The notes under the pieces were generated by a model. The model made no database searches and had not been told where the DNA came from. It saw nothing but the letters and a program-made list of their open reading frames with translations. The position numbers were made by a program, and so were the translations under genes. Below are positions 26,805-36,170 of a DNA stretch of 64,000 bases, piece after piece. Numbering within the stretch: position 1 is the stretch's first letter; every line of letters begins with the position of its first letter. The DNA is from an uncultured Rhizobiaceae group bacterium (GTDB lineage Bacteria; Pseudomonadota; Alphaproteobacteria; Rhizobiales; Rhizobiaceae), in assembly GCA_947501445.1 (NCBI GenBank), contig CANMVS010000021.1:31819-95818 (forward strand), written 5' to 3'.

Positions 26805-27920
26805 ATGCGCAAACTGGTTGTATTTGGTCTGATGGTTGCAACACTGTCAGGCTGTGGTGAGGATGACAGTCGAACCGGGAACATTGAACCTGTTGTTCGC
26901 GGCTTGAAAACCTGCCTGGTTGAAGATGTCCAGCAGACAACGGTGCGTCACTATCCCAGTGTCTTGCAGCCTTCTTCCACCACAACCCTTTCTTTTGAGG
27001 TCTCCGGGCGACTGGAAGAGGTCAAGCTTGATGTGGGACAGCGCCTCAACGCCGGTGATGTGATCGCTCAGATTGATCCCAAAACCCTGCAGATTCAGGT
27101 GGACAATGCTCAAGCTGCACTGGAACAGGCACAATCCACAGCGCGCAATGCAAAAGAGGACTATGACCGCAAAGCGCAACTGGTTGATCAGGGTGTTGTC
27201 ACAAAGTCAGAAGCAGATCAGTCAAAAACCAATATGGAAACGAGCCAGGCGCAAGTGGTTCAGGCGTCCAAGCAGCTTGAAAATGCGACGCAGGACCTCG
27301 ACAAGGCTGTGCTCACCGCACCCTATGGCGGTATTGTAAATTCCGTTGATGTGGAATCCTTTGCAAATGTCACGGCTGGCACGCCGATAGCGACGATTTA
27401 CGCCGATGATCAGTTTGAAACCTCATTTACCGTTACATTTGATGTGGCGAGCCGTGTGGCTGTGGGCAAAGTGGCGACAGTGCGGTTGGCCGACGATCCA
27501 TCGATTGTGCTTCCCGCGCACATCAGCGAATTGGGCTCGCGCGCAGACAGTATTTCGGCTTTTCCGGTGGTCGTCACGCTAGACGAAACCAACCCGCTGT
27601 TGAAGGCTGGAATGGCTGTTGAAATAACACTGGAGTTTGCCGTGCCACGGGGTAGCGGCTACACGCTTCCGCTGACCGTATTGCCCATGAATTCCGAGAT
27701 TGACGCTCCGGACAATCTGAGCGAAGCGGCCGAGGGAGAATTGTATGTGTATGATGAGGCGACAAGCACCGTGAAGCTGCGCACTGTTCTGGTTGGTGGC
27801 ATTCGTGACAACCAACTCATTGTAGTTGACGGCCTCAAGCCGGGAGAAAGGGTTGCCTGTGCCGGGGTGCCGTTCCTTCGTGACGGCATGGCTGTCAAAT
27901 TGCTGCCAGACGCTGAATAG
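26805..27920 (+). CDS. RND efflux periplasmic adaptor (membrane fusion protein)
   Basis: A 371-residue lipoprotein: the lipobox LSGC places the acylated Cys at residue 17. It has the MFP order: beta-barrel/lipoyl half TLSFEVSGRLEEVKLDVGQRL, GDVIAQIDPKTLQIQVDNAQ, a coiled-coil hairpin (about residues 95-160, KEDYDRKAQLVDQGVVTKSEADQ in part), the second lipoyl half TAPYGGIVNSVDVE, and a beta-barrel and membrane-proximal C-terminus. It links the RND pump to an outer-membrane channel. The pump gene follows after nine bases, so both form one operon; no outer-membrane TolC-like gene is in the unit. Confidence 0.93.
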   Translation: MRKLVVFGLMVATLSGCGEDDSRTGNIEPVVRGLKTCLVEDVQQTTVRHYPSVLQPSSTTTLSFEVSGRLEEVKLDVGQRLNAGDVIAQIDPKTLQIQVDNAQAALEQAQSTARNAKEDYDRKAQLVDQGVVTKSEADQSKTNMETSQAQVVQASKQLENATQDLDKAVLTAPYGGIVNSVDVESFANVTAGTPIATIYADDQFETSFTVTFDVASRVAVGKVATVRLADDPSIVLPAHISELGSRADSISAFPVVVTLDETNPLLKAGMAVEITLEFAVPRGSGYTLPLTVLPMNSEIDAPDNLSEAAEGELYVYDEATSTVKLRTVLVGGIRDNQLIVVDGLKPGERVACAGVPFLRDGMAVKLLPDAE

Positions 27921-27929
27921 GGGCGGATT

Positions 27930-30900
27930 ATGGATTTTCTGACCCGTTTCGGCCTTTCAAAATCTCGTCTGACCATCCTCGTCATGATAGCACTTATCGT
28001 GCAGGGGTTGATCAGTTACGGCTCAATGCCCAAACGCGAGAATCCGGCCATTACCATTCGCAATGCTGTGATCAGTGTACAGTTTCCCGGTATGGCCCCG
28101 GACCGGCTGGAAAATCTCATCGTCAAACCGATTGAGCGCAAACTGCGTGAAATCGGTGAGATTGAGGATATCAACTCACTGATATCCACCGGACAATCCG
28201 TTGTGACCGTGACAATCTATGATTATGTTACGTCGCAACAGCTCGATAGCGTGTTCGAAAATATCCGCAACAAGATGGATGACCTTAAACCGAATTTGCC
28301 GGACGGCACAGAGGGGCCATTTGTCAATACGGACTACGGTGACGTTTCCATAGCCACCATTGCGGTTACCGGTGAGGGCTTCTCCAACGCGGAATTGCGT
28401 GATTCTGCCGATGATCTGCGGGAACATCTCTACGAAATTGAAGGCATTTCCAAAGTCTCATTGTATGGCGTTCAGGAAGAACGCATCTGGCTGGAACTCG
28501 ACACGCGAAAACTGGCGGCCATTGGCGTACAGCTTCAACAGCTTCTCAATGATCTGCAGGCACAAAATGTCATCATGCCTGCGGGTGAAATTGATGCCGA
28601 TGGGGTCAACCTTATTTTGGAGGCCAATGGTGATCTTCAATCCGTTGAGGAAATCCGCAATGTTCTGACCAAAGTAAAAGGTGTGTCGGGCTTTATCCGT
28701 CTGAAGGATCTGATGGATGTGCGTCGCGGATATCAGGATCCGGTCGACAAGCCGGTCTATTTTGATGGCAGGCAGGCGGTTATTGTCAGTGTTGAGATGA
28801 ATGATGCCGAAGATATTCAAAAGATCGGATTGGCACTGGAAGAGGGTGTAAGCGAATTTGAGCAGACACAGCCAATCGGCATCACCTACCAGTTCTCCAC
28901 ATTTCAGGAAACCAATGTAACCACATCGATCAACAATGCGCTGATGAATGTTTTGCAGACCTTTGTTGTCGTATTGGTCGTCATGCTGATTTTTCTGGGT
29001 ATTCGCGGTGCGCTTATCATTGCATGTATCGTTCCCTTTACGGTCGCTTTTGCGCTCATTGGCATGGGCCTGATGGGGATCGATCTGCAGCAGATCTCGA
29101 TTGCCGCCGTGATCATCTCCCTTGGACTGCTCGTTGATAACGGGCTTGTGGTTGTCGAGGATATCGAGGGGCGCATAGCGCGTGGATTGCCACCGGAAGA
29201 AGCCGCGCTGGGCGCCGGGCGGCAGTTTTTCGTTCCGCTGGCAGTTGCATCAATCACCACAGTTTCGGCCTTTATTCCAATGTTGATTCTGGAAGGAACC
29301 GAAGGTGAATTTGCATTTTCTCTGGGCGCTGTGGTCGGCATCATGCTCGCGGGCTCGTGGCTGACAGCGCTTTATATTCTGCCATCGCTTTGTGTCTGGT
29401 TCGCCAGAAAGAAGGCCAGCGAGCAAAAACCGCACAAACCCAATTTACTGGTGCGTGGTTATGGTTCGATTATTGGCAAGACACTGGTATTTGGCCCACT
29501 GATCATTGTGGCCAGCTATATTGCAGTCGCCGCATCCATCAGTCAGTTTTCCAATGTCAAAAGTGAGATGTTTCCCTTGTCCGAGCGGGCGGAATATCTG
29601 ATCTATCTTGATATGCCCAAGGGCACGGCAATATCTGCGACCAGCAAAGAAGCTCTGGCCGTTGATCAGTGGTTGCGCGACAGCACCCAAAACCCGGAAG
29701 TGATCAATACGACTGTCTTTGTTGGTGACGGCGGTCCACGGTTCTATCTGGCGCTCAATCCTGCTGATACGGACCCGGCAAGTGCTTTTATTCTCGTCAA
29801 CACTGATACATTTGATGGGGCAGTAACGGCTGCTGCCCGGGCATCACAATATCTTGTCAGCAATCATCCGGCAGCCCGCTACAAGGTCAAGCGTCTGTCA
29901 ATGGGTGGCGGTGAATCGGGTATCGTCGAAGTCAAGATTGCCGGTTCGGGCGCCGAAAAACTTCTGATGCTTGCAGATGAAGTGGAAGTCGCCTTCTCGA
30001 AAGTGCCGGGTATCGCACAAAATGAAAATGACTGGGGCAACAAGACCCTGAAAATAGTTATAGATGTGGATCAGAGCAAAGCCCGCGAATTGGGGATATC
30101 TTCGGAGGAGATATCTGATCTGATGGATACATTTTACTCCGGCTCATCCGTTTCCACCTACCGGGAAGGTGACCAGTCGATACCTATTGTCGTGCGTGCC
30201 GCTGAAGGGTTTCGTGAAAGCCTGGAAGATCTTGCCGGACTGGTGATACCTGCAGAAGGTCGCCGCATATCCCTGGATCAGGTCGCCGTATTTGACCCAA
30301 AACTTGAATTTTCCCAAATCCGCCGGGAAAATCAGGTTCGATTGATCAAAATATCGGGCAAGAGTGAAACGCTGGCGGCCAATCAGGTGTTGGCGCAGAT
30401 CCGACCAACACTCGATCAACTGAACCTGGATGGAGGCTACCGCTTGACCATTGATGGTGAAACGGAAGCGAGCTCCGAGGTGAATGAAAAACTCTCGGGC
30501 GGCATGCCACTGGCTTTGATGGTGATGTTTGCAGCATTGATGTTTCAGTTTAATTCAATTCGCCGGGTCATTTTGACCTTTATGACGGTGCCGCTGATCA
30601 TCATCGGCGCGCCACTGGCGCTGCTTATAACCAATGAACCGCTTTCGTTCTTTGCCATCCTGGGAATGATTTCTCTGGCCGGCATCATTATCAACAACGC
30701 CATTGTGCTGATCGATCAGATCGATATCGAGCGCAAGACTTTTGATCTCAAGGAAGCGGTTGTTGAGGCGGCAAAAAAACGTGTCACGCCTATCGTCCTG
30801 ACATCGCTGACTACCATTTTCGGCCTGCTGCCCATGGCAATTGCCGGCGGGGCGTTGTTTGAACCCATGGCGACCCTGATGATTGGTGGTCTTTTGATCG

Positions 30901-31013
30901 CGTCGGTTGTCAGCCTGTTCTTTGTGCCTGGCACCTACTATCTGTTGTTCGGTGGTCTGTGGACATTTGGCAAGGCGAAATCCGCTGATGAGGCGGTGGC
31001 CGATACCGCGTGA
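27930..31013 (+). CDS. RND family efflux pump permease (AcrB/MexB-like, HAE1 group)
   Basis: A 1027-residue permease with the AcrB layout: TM1 near residue 12-30, a large periplasmic porter domain, TM2-TM6 (about 335-490), a second porter domain, and TM8-TM12 (about 850-1010). The TM4 region SLGLLVDNGLVVVEDIEGR holds the Asp and the glycine-rich motif of proton relay (VDNxxVVVE; AcrB has two Asp, here D-N). FQFNSIRRVILTFMTVPL and the closing IVLTSLTTIFGLLPMAI are typical. This subgroup (with 'MPKRENPAITIRNAVI') is common in proteobacteria; substrate not assignable. An AraC-type gene faces it at the 3' end. Confidence 0.93.
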   Translation: MDFLTRFGLSKSRLTILVMIALIVQGLISYGSMPKRENPAITIRNAVISVQFPGMAPDRLENLIVKPIERKLREIGEIEDINSLISTGQSVVTVTIYDYVTSQQLDSVFENIRNKMDDLKPNLPDGTEGPFVNTDYGDVSIATIAVTGEGFSNAELRDSADDLREHLYEIEGISKVSLYGVQEERIWLELDTRKLAAIGVQLQQLLNDLQAQNVIMPAGEIDADGVNLILEANGDLQSVEEIRNVLTKVKGVSGFIRLKDLMDVRRGYQDPVDKPVYFDGRQAVIVSVEMNDAEDIQKIGLALEEGVSEFEQTQPIGITYQFSTFQETNVTTSINNALMNVLQTFVVVLVVMLIFLGIRGALIIACIVPFTVAFALIGMGLMGIDLQQISIAAVIISLGLLVDNGLVVVEDIEGRIARGLPPEEAALGAGRQFFVPLAVASITTVSAFIPMLILEGTEGEFAFSLGAVVGIMLAGSWLTALYILPSLCVWFARKKASEQKPHKPNLLVRGYGSIIGKTLVFGPLIIVASYIAVAASISQFSNVKSEMFPLSERAEYLIYLDMPKGTAISATSKEALAVDQWLRDSTQNPEVINTTVFVGDGGPRFYLALNPADTDPASAFILVNTDTFDGAVTAAARASQYLVSNHPAARYKVKRLSMGGGESGIVEVKIAGSGAEKLLMLADEVEVAFSKVPGIAQNENDWGNKTLKIVIDVDQSKARELGISSEEISDLMDTFYSGSSVSTYREGDQSIPIVVRAAEGFRESLEDLAGLVIPAEGRRISLDQVAVFDPKLEFSQIRRENQVRLIKISGKSETLAANQVLAQIRPTLDQLNLDGGYRLTIDGETEASSEVNEKLSGGMPLALMVMFAALMFQFNSIRRVILTFMTVPLIIIGAPLALLITNEPLSFFAILGMISLAGIIINNAIVLIDQIDIERKTFDLKEAVVEAAKKRVTPIVLTSLTTIFGLLPMAIAGGALFEPMATLMIGGLLIASVVSLFFVPGTYYLLFGGLWTFGKAKSADEAVADTA

Positions 31014-31053
31014 AGACAACTGGTACAGTGAATCAGTGGGAGCAGAATTAACT

Positions 31054-31821
31054 CTAACCCTCTGCCATGGCCTGCCTGCTTGATTTTCGAATGGCGACCG
31101 GGCATTGGCCGTAATGCTTGTTGAATGCTCGGCTCAGGGCCTCGGAGCTTGCATAGCCCAACCGACGGGCAACCGACTGAATACGCTCGCCGGAGGCAAT
31201 ATCCTGGCGTGCCAGAATCATCCGCCAGCGCCGCAGGTACGATTGGGGCGTTTCACCGACATGGCCAACAAATTGTTCGGAAAACCGGCTCAGCGACATG
31301 CCGGCAACACCAGCAAGTTCCGCGTTGCGCCAGCTTTTACCCGGTTTTTCGTGCATAATGACAAGTGCGCGGCTTAGTTTTGCATGAGAAAGGCCAGACA
31401 GGAGCCCCGGTGTTGCTGTGCCAAGCTCAATTTGCCGGCGCAGCAGACGAATGATCAGCACCTCGCACAGGCGATTGAGTGCGGAGGCTGAGCCGCAACG
31501 GTTTCCCATGGCTTCGGCAACCAGCATCTGCAGCAACAGGGCAGTATTGTCGCTGCCTTCGGATTTCATGACCAGTTTTTCCGATAGCGCAGCCACCAGC
31601 GGATTGTCCCGCCCACCCCAGTCCGCACGGGCTTCAACCAATCGTTTTTCGGTGGGAATGTCACTGTCAGCGATGCTTTGTTGCGGCCAGAATTCCACGC
31701 CACAGGGGCTAATGGCTTCAGGATTTCCGAAAATTATCAGATTGCCCTCTCCGGGTTTGGTCATTTGTACCGACATCTGGAAATGAGTCATCAGGGCGGA
31801 CAGGCGATCAAATTTGCTCAT
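31054..31821 (-). CDS. AraC family regulator with cupin-type sensor domain
   Basis: A 255-residue regulator. The N-terminal 120 residues resemble the AraC_binding_2/cupin_6 domain (CGVEFWPQ, RADWGGRDNPLVAALSEKLVM), and the C-terminal 100 residues hold two HTH motifs: WRNAELAGVAGMSLSRFSEQFVG and RIQSVARRLGYASSEALSRAF. The segment QSYLRRWRM between them is standard for the family. It is convergent with the RND pump gene (40 bases between stops) and divergent from a peroxiredoxin-like gene 98 bases away, which is the more likely target of regulation. Confidence 0.88.
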   Translation of the reverse strand: MSKFDRLSALMTHFQMSVQMTKPGEGNLIIFGNPEAISPCGVEFWPQQSIADSDIPTEKRLVEARADWGGRDNPLVAALSEKLVMKSEGSDNTALLLQMLVAEAMGNRCGSASALNRLCEVLIIRLLRRQIELGTATPGLLSGLSHAKLSRALVIMHEKPGKSWRNAELAGVAGMSLSRFSEQFVGHVGETPQSYLRRWRMILARQDIASGERIQSVARRLGYASSEALSRAFNKHYGQCPVAIRKSSRQAMAEG

Positions 31822-31918
31822 GGGCTTACTTTGGGTGTCTTGATCATATTAATCGGATTTTACAAACCATAACTTCTGCTATGACAAAATCAAGAGATGA
31901 TAATGAAAAGAGCACTTT

Positions 31919-32455
31919 ATGTTGATGCCACGCCAAAAAACGCCGGGCCTTCTGGTCCCTACATTATCTGGCAATACTTTTGATTTATCTGCTGAAAAAT
32001 CAGAGCGTGGCGTTGTCATTTGTTTCTACCGTGGCTTGCACTGTCCAATTTGTGCCAATTACCTCAAAGAGCTGGAAAAACAAACCCCTGCATTTGCTGA
32101 ACGCGGTGTAACGACCATTGCTGTCAGTTCGGACGGCAAGGAGCGCACGCAGGCAATGGCCAGCAAAATTGAGGCGAATGCCTTGCGTTTTGGCTATGAT
32201 CTCGATCTGGCTAAGGCCAGAGAATGGGGTCTTTATATTTCGACATCGCGTGGAACAACGTCCATCGGTATTGAGGAACCAGCTCTCTTTTCTGAACCCG
32301 GCCTGTTTTTGGTTACACCAGAGCAGACGCTTTACTACGGCTCTGTCCAGACAATGCCTTTCGTTCGGCCACATTTTTCCGAACTGGTGGGTGCATTGGA
32401 CTTTGCTATCAAGAACAACTATCCGGCCCGCGGCGAATACGCCGGTGAGGTGTAA
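31919..32455 (+). CDS. peroxiredoxin-like protein (AhpC/TSA family)
   Basis: A 178-residue thioredoxin-fold protein. The active-site region is VVICFYRGLHCPICANYLKELE; the peroxidatic position of AhpC-type proteins (FxxxxxxPxC) is occupied here by Cys in the HCPIC loop, giving a CxxC motif that is more thioredoxin-like than the classic 2-Cys peroxiredoxin. The following AVSSDGKERTQAMA and GLFLVTPEQTLYYGSVQTMPF are typical of the 'AhpC/TSA, peroxiredoxin-like' group. It is divergent from the AraC regulator, which may control it. The physiological substrate is unknown. Several ATG starts within the first six codons are possible. Confidence 0.85.
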   Translation: MLMPRQKTPGLLVPTLSGNTFDLSAEKSERGVVICFYRGLHCPICANYLKELEKQTPAFAERGVTTIAVSSDGKERTQAMASKIEANALRFGYDLDLAKAREWGLYISTSRGTTSIGIEEPALFSEPGLFLVTPEQTLYYGSVQTMPFVRPHFSELVGALDFAIKNNYPARGEYAGEV

Positions 32456-32605
32456 ATCACCTCCGCCAACTACCATGCTATCTGAGGCGCGAAACGCAAG
32501 GTACTGGTCGGGCCACCCCATCTCCTCAAGAGTGGGCGTGTGCATGCCACACTTGTTTCTGACTGTCATATGATGTGAACTGTGCCCGGAATTGGGGACA
32601 CGCAT

Positions 32606-33169
32606 ATGGATGCCCGGGGTAGAGCATTTGCACATTTTGCTGTTTTTTTGAGTTTCGTGATGCTGTGCGGATGCACAGTTTCCGGAACCCGAATAGACAC
32701 CTGAAAATATACGGTCTATGCGGATACACGGGCTGACCTGAAGCGCGAGATCAAGCGTAAAGGTCCAAAAAACGGGCGCGCCTTTGGTTTGTCGGTTGTC
32801 AATTTTTATCCCCGATTTGAAACCGTTCCGCAAAATCTCGGATGCCGGATCACCGGTGCCGAGGTCGGCCTTCACGTCGTGGTAACCGAACCTCACTGGC
32901 AGGCCAGCCGTTCTGTACCAAGGGCTGTCTCAGGTCAATGGCGGCGGTTTTCCAGCTATGTTCGCCAGCACGAGCGTGTTCATGTGCGCATCGCCAAAAG
33001 TTACGCTGCCAAAATGACACGCATGCTTAACGCCATGCGTTCCGATACCGGATGCGCACAGCTGCGACGCAAGGCAAATGCCGCCATTGCATCACTGAAA
33101 CGCCAGCATCTTGAACGTCAGAAAGCCTATGACTTTCGCGAAAAAAAGCGCATCAAGAATCTTATCTGA
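32606..33169 (+). pseudogene. DUF922 lipoprotein gene with one in-frame stop
   Basis: From the ATG at 32606 the reading frame gives a lipoprotein signal (VFLSFVMLCGC, lipobox Cys near residue 23), then TGA at 32702-32704, then continues without frameshift: KYTVYADTRADLKREIKRKG, GFYPRFE-like strand, and RQHERVHVRIAKSYA with an HExxH motif. This is the DUF922 pattern of predicted secreted zinc proteases. A single base change (TGG to TGA, for example) would restore an about 187-residue protein. I call it a recent pseudogene; a sequencing error or readthrough is possible. The remaining open part could restart only without its export signal. Confidence 0.75.
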
Positions 33170-33170
33170 C

Positions 33171-33269
33171 GCAATTCAGATTTTGACGAGTTCGGGAAAA
33201 CGTCAATGCATCAACAAAATCCAAAGCCGATACCGATGTCCCGTTTGTTACAAAACGCAAAACGGTCTA
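33171..33269 (-). repeat. 99-bp dispersed palindromic repeat, copy E
   Basis: Reverse orientation; begins one base after the stop codon of the DUF922 reading frame (GCAATTCAGATTTTGACG) and ends GTCTA on the plus strand. The hairpin arms have diverged (ATTTTGACGAG ... GAAAACGTCAATGC), so it is one of the more degenerate copies. It lies between two convergent genes. Confidence 0.85.
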
Positions 33270-33312
33270 GGTTGCCATCTATCCGGTTCAGGAGATTCGG
33301 GCACGGCAGTTC

Positions 33313-34314
33313 TCAGGACGACCGACGGACTTGCTTGGGTGTGTGGCCTGTCATCCGTTTGAATGAAGCGCTAAAAGCGCTTTGAGTGGAATAGTCCAGG
33401 AGAAATGCGATATTTGCCAGACTTTCACCTGACTCTCGCAGATATTGATAGGCCAGGTCCTGGCGCATCTGATCTTTGATCAGGCCGAAATTCGTATCGT
33501 GATCCTTCAATCGTCTGGAAAGTGAGCGTTCACTCAAACCCATGCGAGCGGCAACAATTCTTGCTTTGGCCTTATGTTTGGGCAGCAGATCAGCGATGTG
33601 CTGCTGGACAGAAGATACAAGCTCCGGCGTAAAAGGTGCACTTTTTTCCATCAGGACGTCACAATGGGCATTGAGAATACGCTTGAGGCGATCATCAGCC
33701 GTGTCAATCCTGGCCTCCATATCACGTATCCTGAAAAGCGCCTGACTGTAGGGTTGGCCAAACAATACCGGACAGCCGAAAAATGCCCTATGCCGCTCGT
33801 CATTTCCGGCAAACGGGTGCGCAAACCGTATCTCGACCGGTGTGATGTCCCGCCCGGTCAGATATTGGCAAAATCGAAAGAAAAACCCGGCCGTCGCCTC
33901 CGCCATCTGCCGATTATTGATTGGCACCGGAAAAGCCGAGACTATTGTCAATACGGCATTATCCGCCTCTGATGACAATTCAACGCTGTAGGCCTGTGTG
34001 ACCAATTGGGAGTAGCGTTCGAAATTGGCAAGAGCCTCGCTGAGGGTATCGGATGCCAGACTGACGTAGCTTAGTACACCAAGGTCGTGCGGGTCGATTT
34101 TACGGCTGACATTGAGACCAAACATGGTGTCATTGCTGTCTGCTGCTGCACGTTCCAGAAATTCAGCATATTTGTCATAGGGAATGCGCGCGCTGTCAGT
34201 TTCGACCAACGCTCGAGTCAATCCGGCCTTTTCAAGGGTTAACTCCGGATCAAAACCGCGGCGTTCAAGTTCCTCTACCGCGACTTTGGCGCCAAGCGCC
34301 ATGGTCTCTGGCAA
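33313..34314 (-). CDS. AraC family regulator (OruR/ArgR-like, Arabinose_bd domain)
   Basis: A 333-residue protein. The N-terminal 190 residues match the 'arabinose-binding domain of AraC, N-term' family found in OruR and related regulators: DSARIPYDKYAEFLERAAADSND, LGVLSYVSLASDTLSEALANFERY. The C-terminal HTH pair is ARMGLSERSLSRRLKDHDTNF and SLANIAFLLDYSTQSAFSASFKRMTGHTP, the latter the family's most conserved stretch. Ligand and targets are unknown; no catabolic gene is divergent from it, as the upstream 240 bases lead into repeat F and the truncated carbonic anhydrase. Confidence 0.9.
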   Translation of the reverse strand: MPETMALGAKVAVEELERRGFDPELTLEKAGLTRALVETDSARIPYDKYAEFLERAAADSNDTMFGLNVSRKIDPHDLGVLSYVSLASDTLSEALANFERYSQLVTQAYSVELSSEADNAVLTIVSAFPVPINNRQMAEATAGFFFRFCQYLTGRDITPVEIRFAHPFAGNDERHRAFFGCPVLFGQPYSQALFRIRDMEARIDTADDRLKRILNAHCDVLMEKSAPFTPELVSSVQQHIADLLPKHKAKARIVAARMGLSERSLSRRLKDHDTNFGLIKDQMRQDLAYQYLRESGESLANIAFLLDYSTQSAFSASFKRMTGHTPKQVRRSS

Positions 34315-34450
34315 GCTCTGCAGCTGACTTCCTCCCTGGTAATATCAATAAATATCATTGCACCCATGGTGGCGTCAAATCGCAAAAAAATGGCCGGTAA
34401 TCATAAAATGCATGATTGCCGCTTGGATCATGCAAAAGAGATTACCATTT

Positions 34451-34549
34451 TAGACCGTTTCACGTTTTGTCAGAAACGGGACAAGGGTGTCAGCCTTTGA
34501 TTTTGTTTATGCATTCAGGCTTTGCCGAACCCGTCAAAACCTGAACTGC
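34451..34549 (+). repeat. 99-bp dispersed palindromic repeat, copy F
   Basis: A near-consensus copy, TAGACCGTTTCACGTTTTGT ... TTCAGGCTTTG ... CAAAACCTGAACTGC. It lies six bases before the left direct repeat that bounds the polysaccharide island. Confidence 0.9.
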
Positions 34550-34554
34550 GCCGG

Positions 34555-34840
34555 TGCTGATCGAATGACTGAAAAGTAGGCAGACTATTTCTGTTTTGGC
34601 ATGATTGCGGCTATGTCCTGATCGGAGAAGCGCTCGATACCATTCGAATAATTATGGGCATTTTGTACATAAAATCGCGCGTTCATCAGATTTGCCTGCG
34701 TGTTGTCACGGGTTTTCACCAGCCGGGCAGGGACGCCAGCAATGACAGAGTTTTCGGGGAACTGTGCGTTCTCGGTAACAATCGTGTGCCCGGCAACGAT
34801 GGAATTTGCCCCAATTTTCGCGCCATCCACTATTGTGGCA
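34555..34840. repeat. left 286-bp direct repeat flanking the polysaccharide island
   Basis: Bases 34555-34840 match 56058-56343 with only about four differences by eye (for example AGTAGGC/AGTGGGC and TCCACTA/TCCATTA). The repeat is the 3' end of the gamma-carbonic anhydrase gene plus about 30 bases beyond its stop. The offset between copies is 21503 bases. Confidence 0.95.
34585..34840 (-). pseudogene. gamma-carbonic anhydrase family gene, 3' fragment
   Basis: Encodes only about the last 85 residues of the protein whose complete copy is at 56088-56645, including MDGAKIGANSIVAGHTIVT (hexapeptide repeats) and the C-terminal helix ending AAIMPKQK. The reading frame is closed upstream: homology stops abruptly at 34840, where unrelated sequence begins. 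The loss of the His ligands and of more than half the left-handed beta-helix makes it non-functional. It marks the left edge of the inserted region. Confidence 0.92.
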
Positions 34841-36170
34841 GCAGGTCACACCTGAGCAGAGTTCCAGTTGGGCCGGGACGCCTGAACTACTCTCATTGCT
34901 TCTGTCATCGCAGGTTTTTTCAATCTTGACACCCATACTCTGAGACTTCAAGAGGATAAGATTCTTGAATTGTTCGCGAGAGATGAGAAGCTCAGCTTCT
35001 TCAATGCCAACAGGACGTACATTTTTCTCATGAGCCGCAGTAAGGGTAATGTCTGGTCGTTCAGCTGGCAATTAAACTGTGTGTGGTTCACACCGAGCCT
35101 GCGGCATATGTCTTCGAAGGATTGATGATGGGTGCACAACAATCTCAGATTTTCAGACGGAATCTTCGCTACTTGATGCTAGTTCAGGCTCAACCAGCAA
35201 ATGAAATACCCTGTGTTGCCTATCGCGCTTTACAGGGCTTGCGCTTAACGTTGGCATTAAATCAATATGAACAACCAGGTGGAGGAGTATATGGAACTGC
35301 CGAAGAGCTTTTTCAGGTTATCTGCATATTTTTTGATTGAGCCCCCCAATTCCAACGGCCTGAACCCGCAGACTTTGTTTATATAGGCTCTCACCCAGAT
35401 CGGTGATCACAAGATCAATGGTCTCAACGAACTCATGCCTTTGCGGTACACGACCATAATAGCGTAACAGACCCATTCGGTCCAAGCGAGATGGGATCAA
35501 TCGGACGGGAACAATAAAATCAACAGGAGTGAATTTAAATCAAGAAGCCTGATCGTTGCAACTTTCCAGCCAACTATTGATTTCGATGGATAACAGTTAT
35601 GGGGGATTTCATATCAGACATATTTGTCATATTTGCTGAAAACAGGCGGAATAACCATGCATAATCTATCCGAAAACGGGTACAGAAACCGTTTGATGCA
35701 GCACCCATGGTGTTGGTTTCAGCGTGTAATCTCGCAACGGCTCAACAGTGACTAGGGGCGCAAATTTTTCTAAAATTGACCCGTTTGATGGAAACTGTTA
35801 ATACGCGACATAACGACAGCGGCATTGAGCAAAACACCCCTGTAGAGTTGTCTGTGAAATAGCCGGAGACACAGATTGTCTTCGATTGTATCAATGGTCA
35901 CACCCACTGTCGGCCGGAATACACCACAGAATCCGCAGCCTTTGACAGGAGGTGGTTCCGTGAAGCGGTCACCAGACAACACATAATGAGCAATGATAAA
36001 TTCATCTGATTTTTTAACATAAATTCTAAGTATTATGTAATTTTCGATTTTAGTCACAACATCTGAGGTGCGGTTGTTCTGAAATCCGCGGGATGGTTCC
36101 AACCCATGCAAGTCGGAAGCAGTGCTTTGTCTGCGGCACCGGGTGACAAATGTATTTGTGAGGCGAACAA
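34841..36170. other. left island margin, decayed sequence without an intact gene
   Basis: About 1.3 kb with only short overlapping frames. On the minus strand around 34850-35140 there is a fragment with protein-like composition (IEEAELLISREQFKNLILL) that breaks frame near 35070 against SFEDICRRLGVNHTQF; I cannot name its family. The rest (35150-36170) is A/T-rich and shows no domain, RNA gene or repeat that I can recognise. The stretch just before 36171 is the likely promoter and leader region of the NusG-like gene. Confidence 0.5.

Noticed and set aside
26551..26985. Minus-strand frame opposite the RND adaptor start, ending CINKIKGRHRCPVFDK
   Set aside because: That peptide is the translation of the 99-bp repeat; the same words appear opposite other copies. 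The frame is an artefact of the repeat.
35083..35340. 85-codon plus-strand frame in the left island margin
   Set aside because: No recognisable domain and composition unlike neighbouring genes; probably part of decayed sequence.
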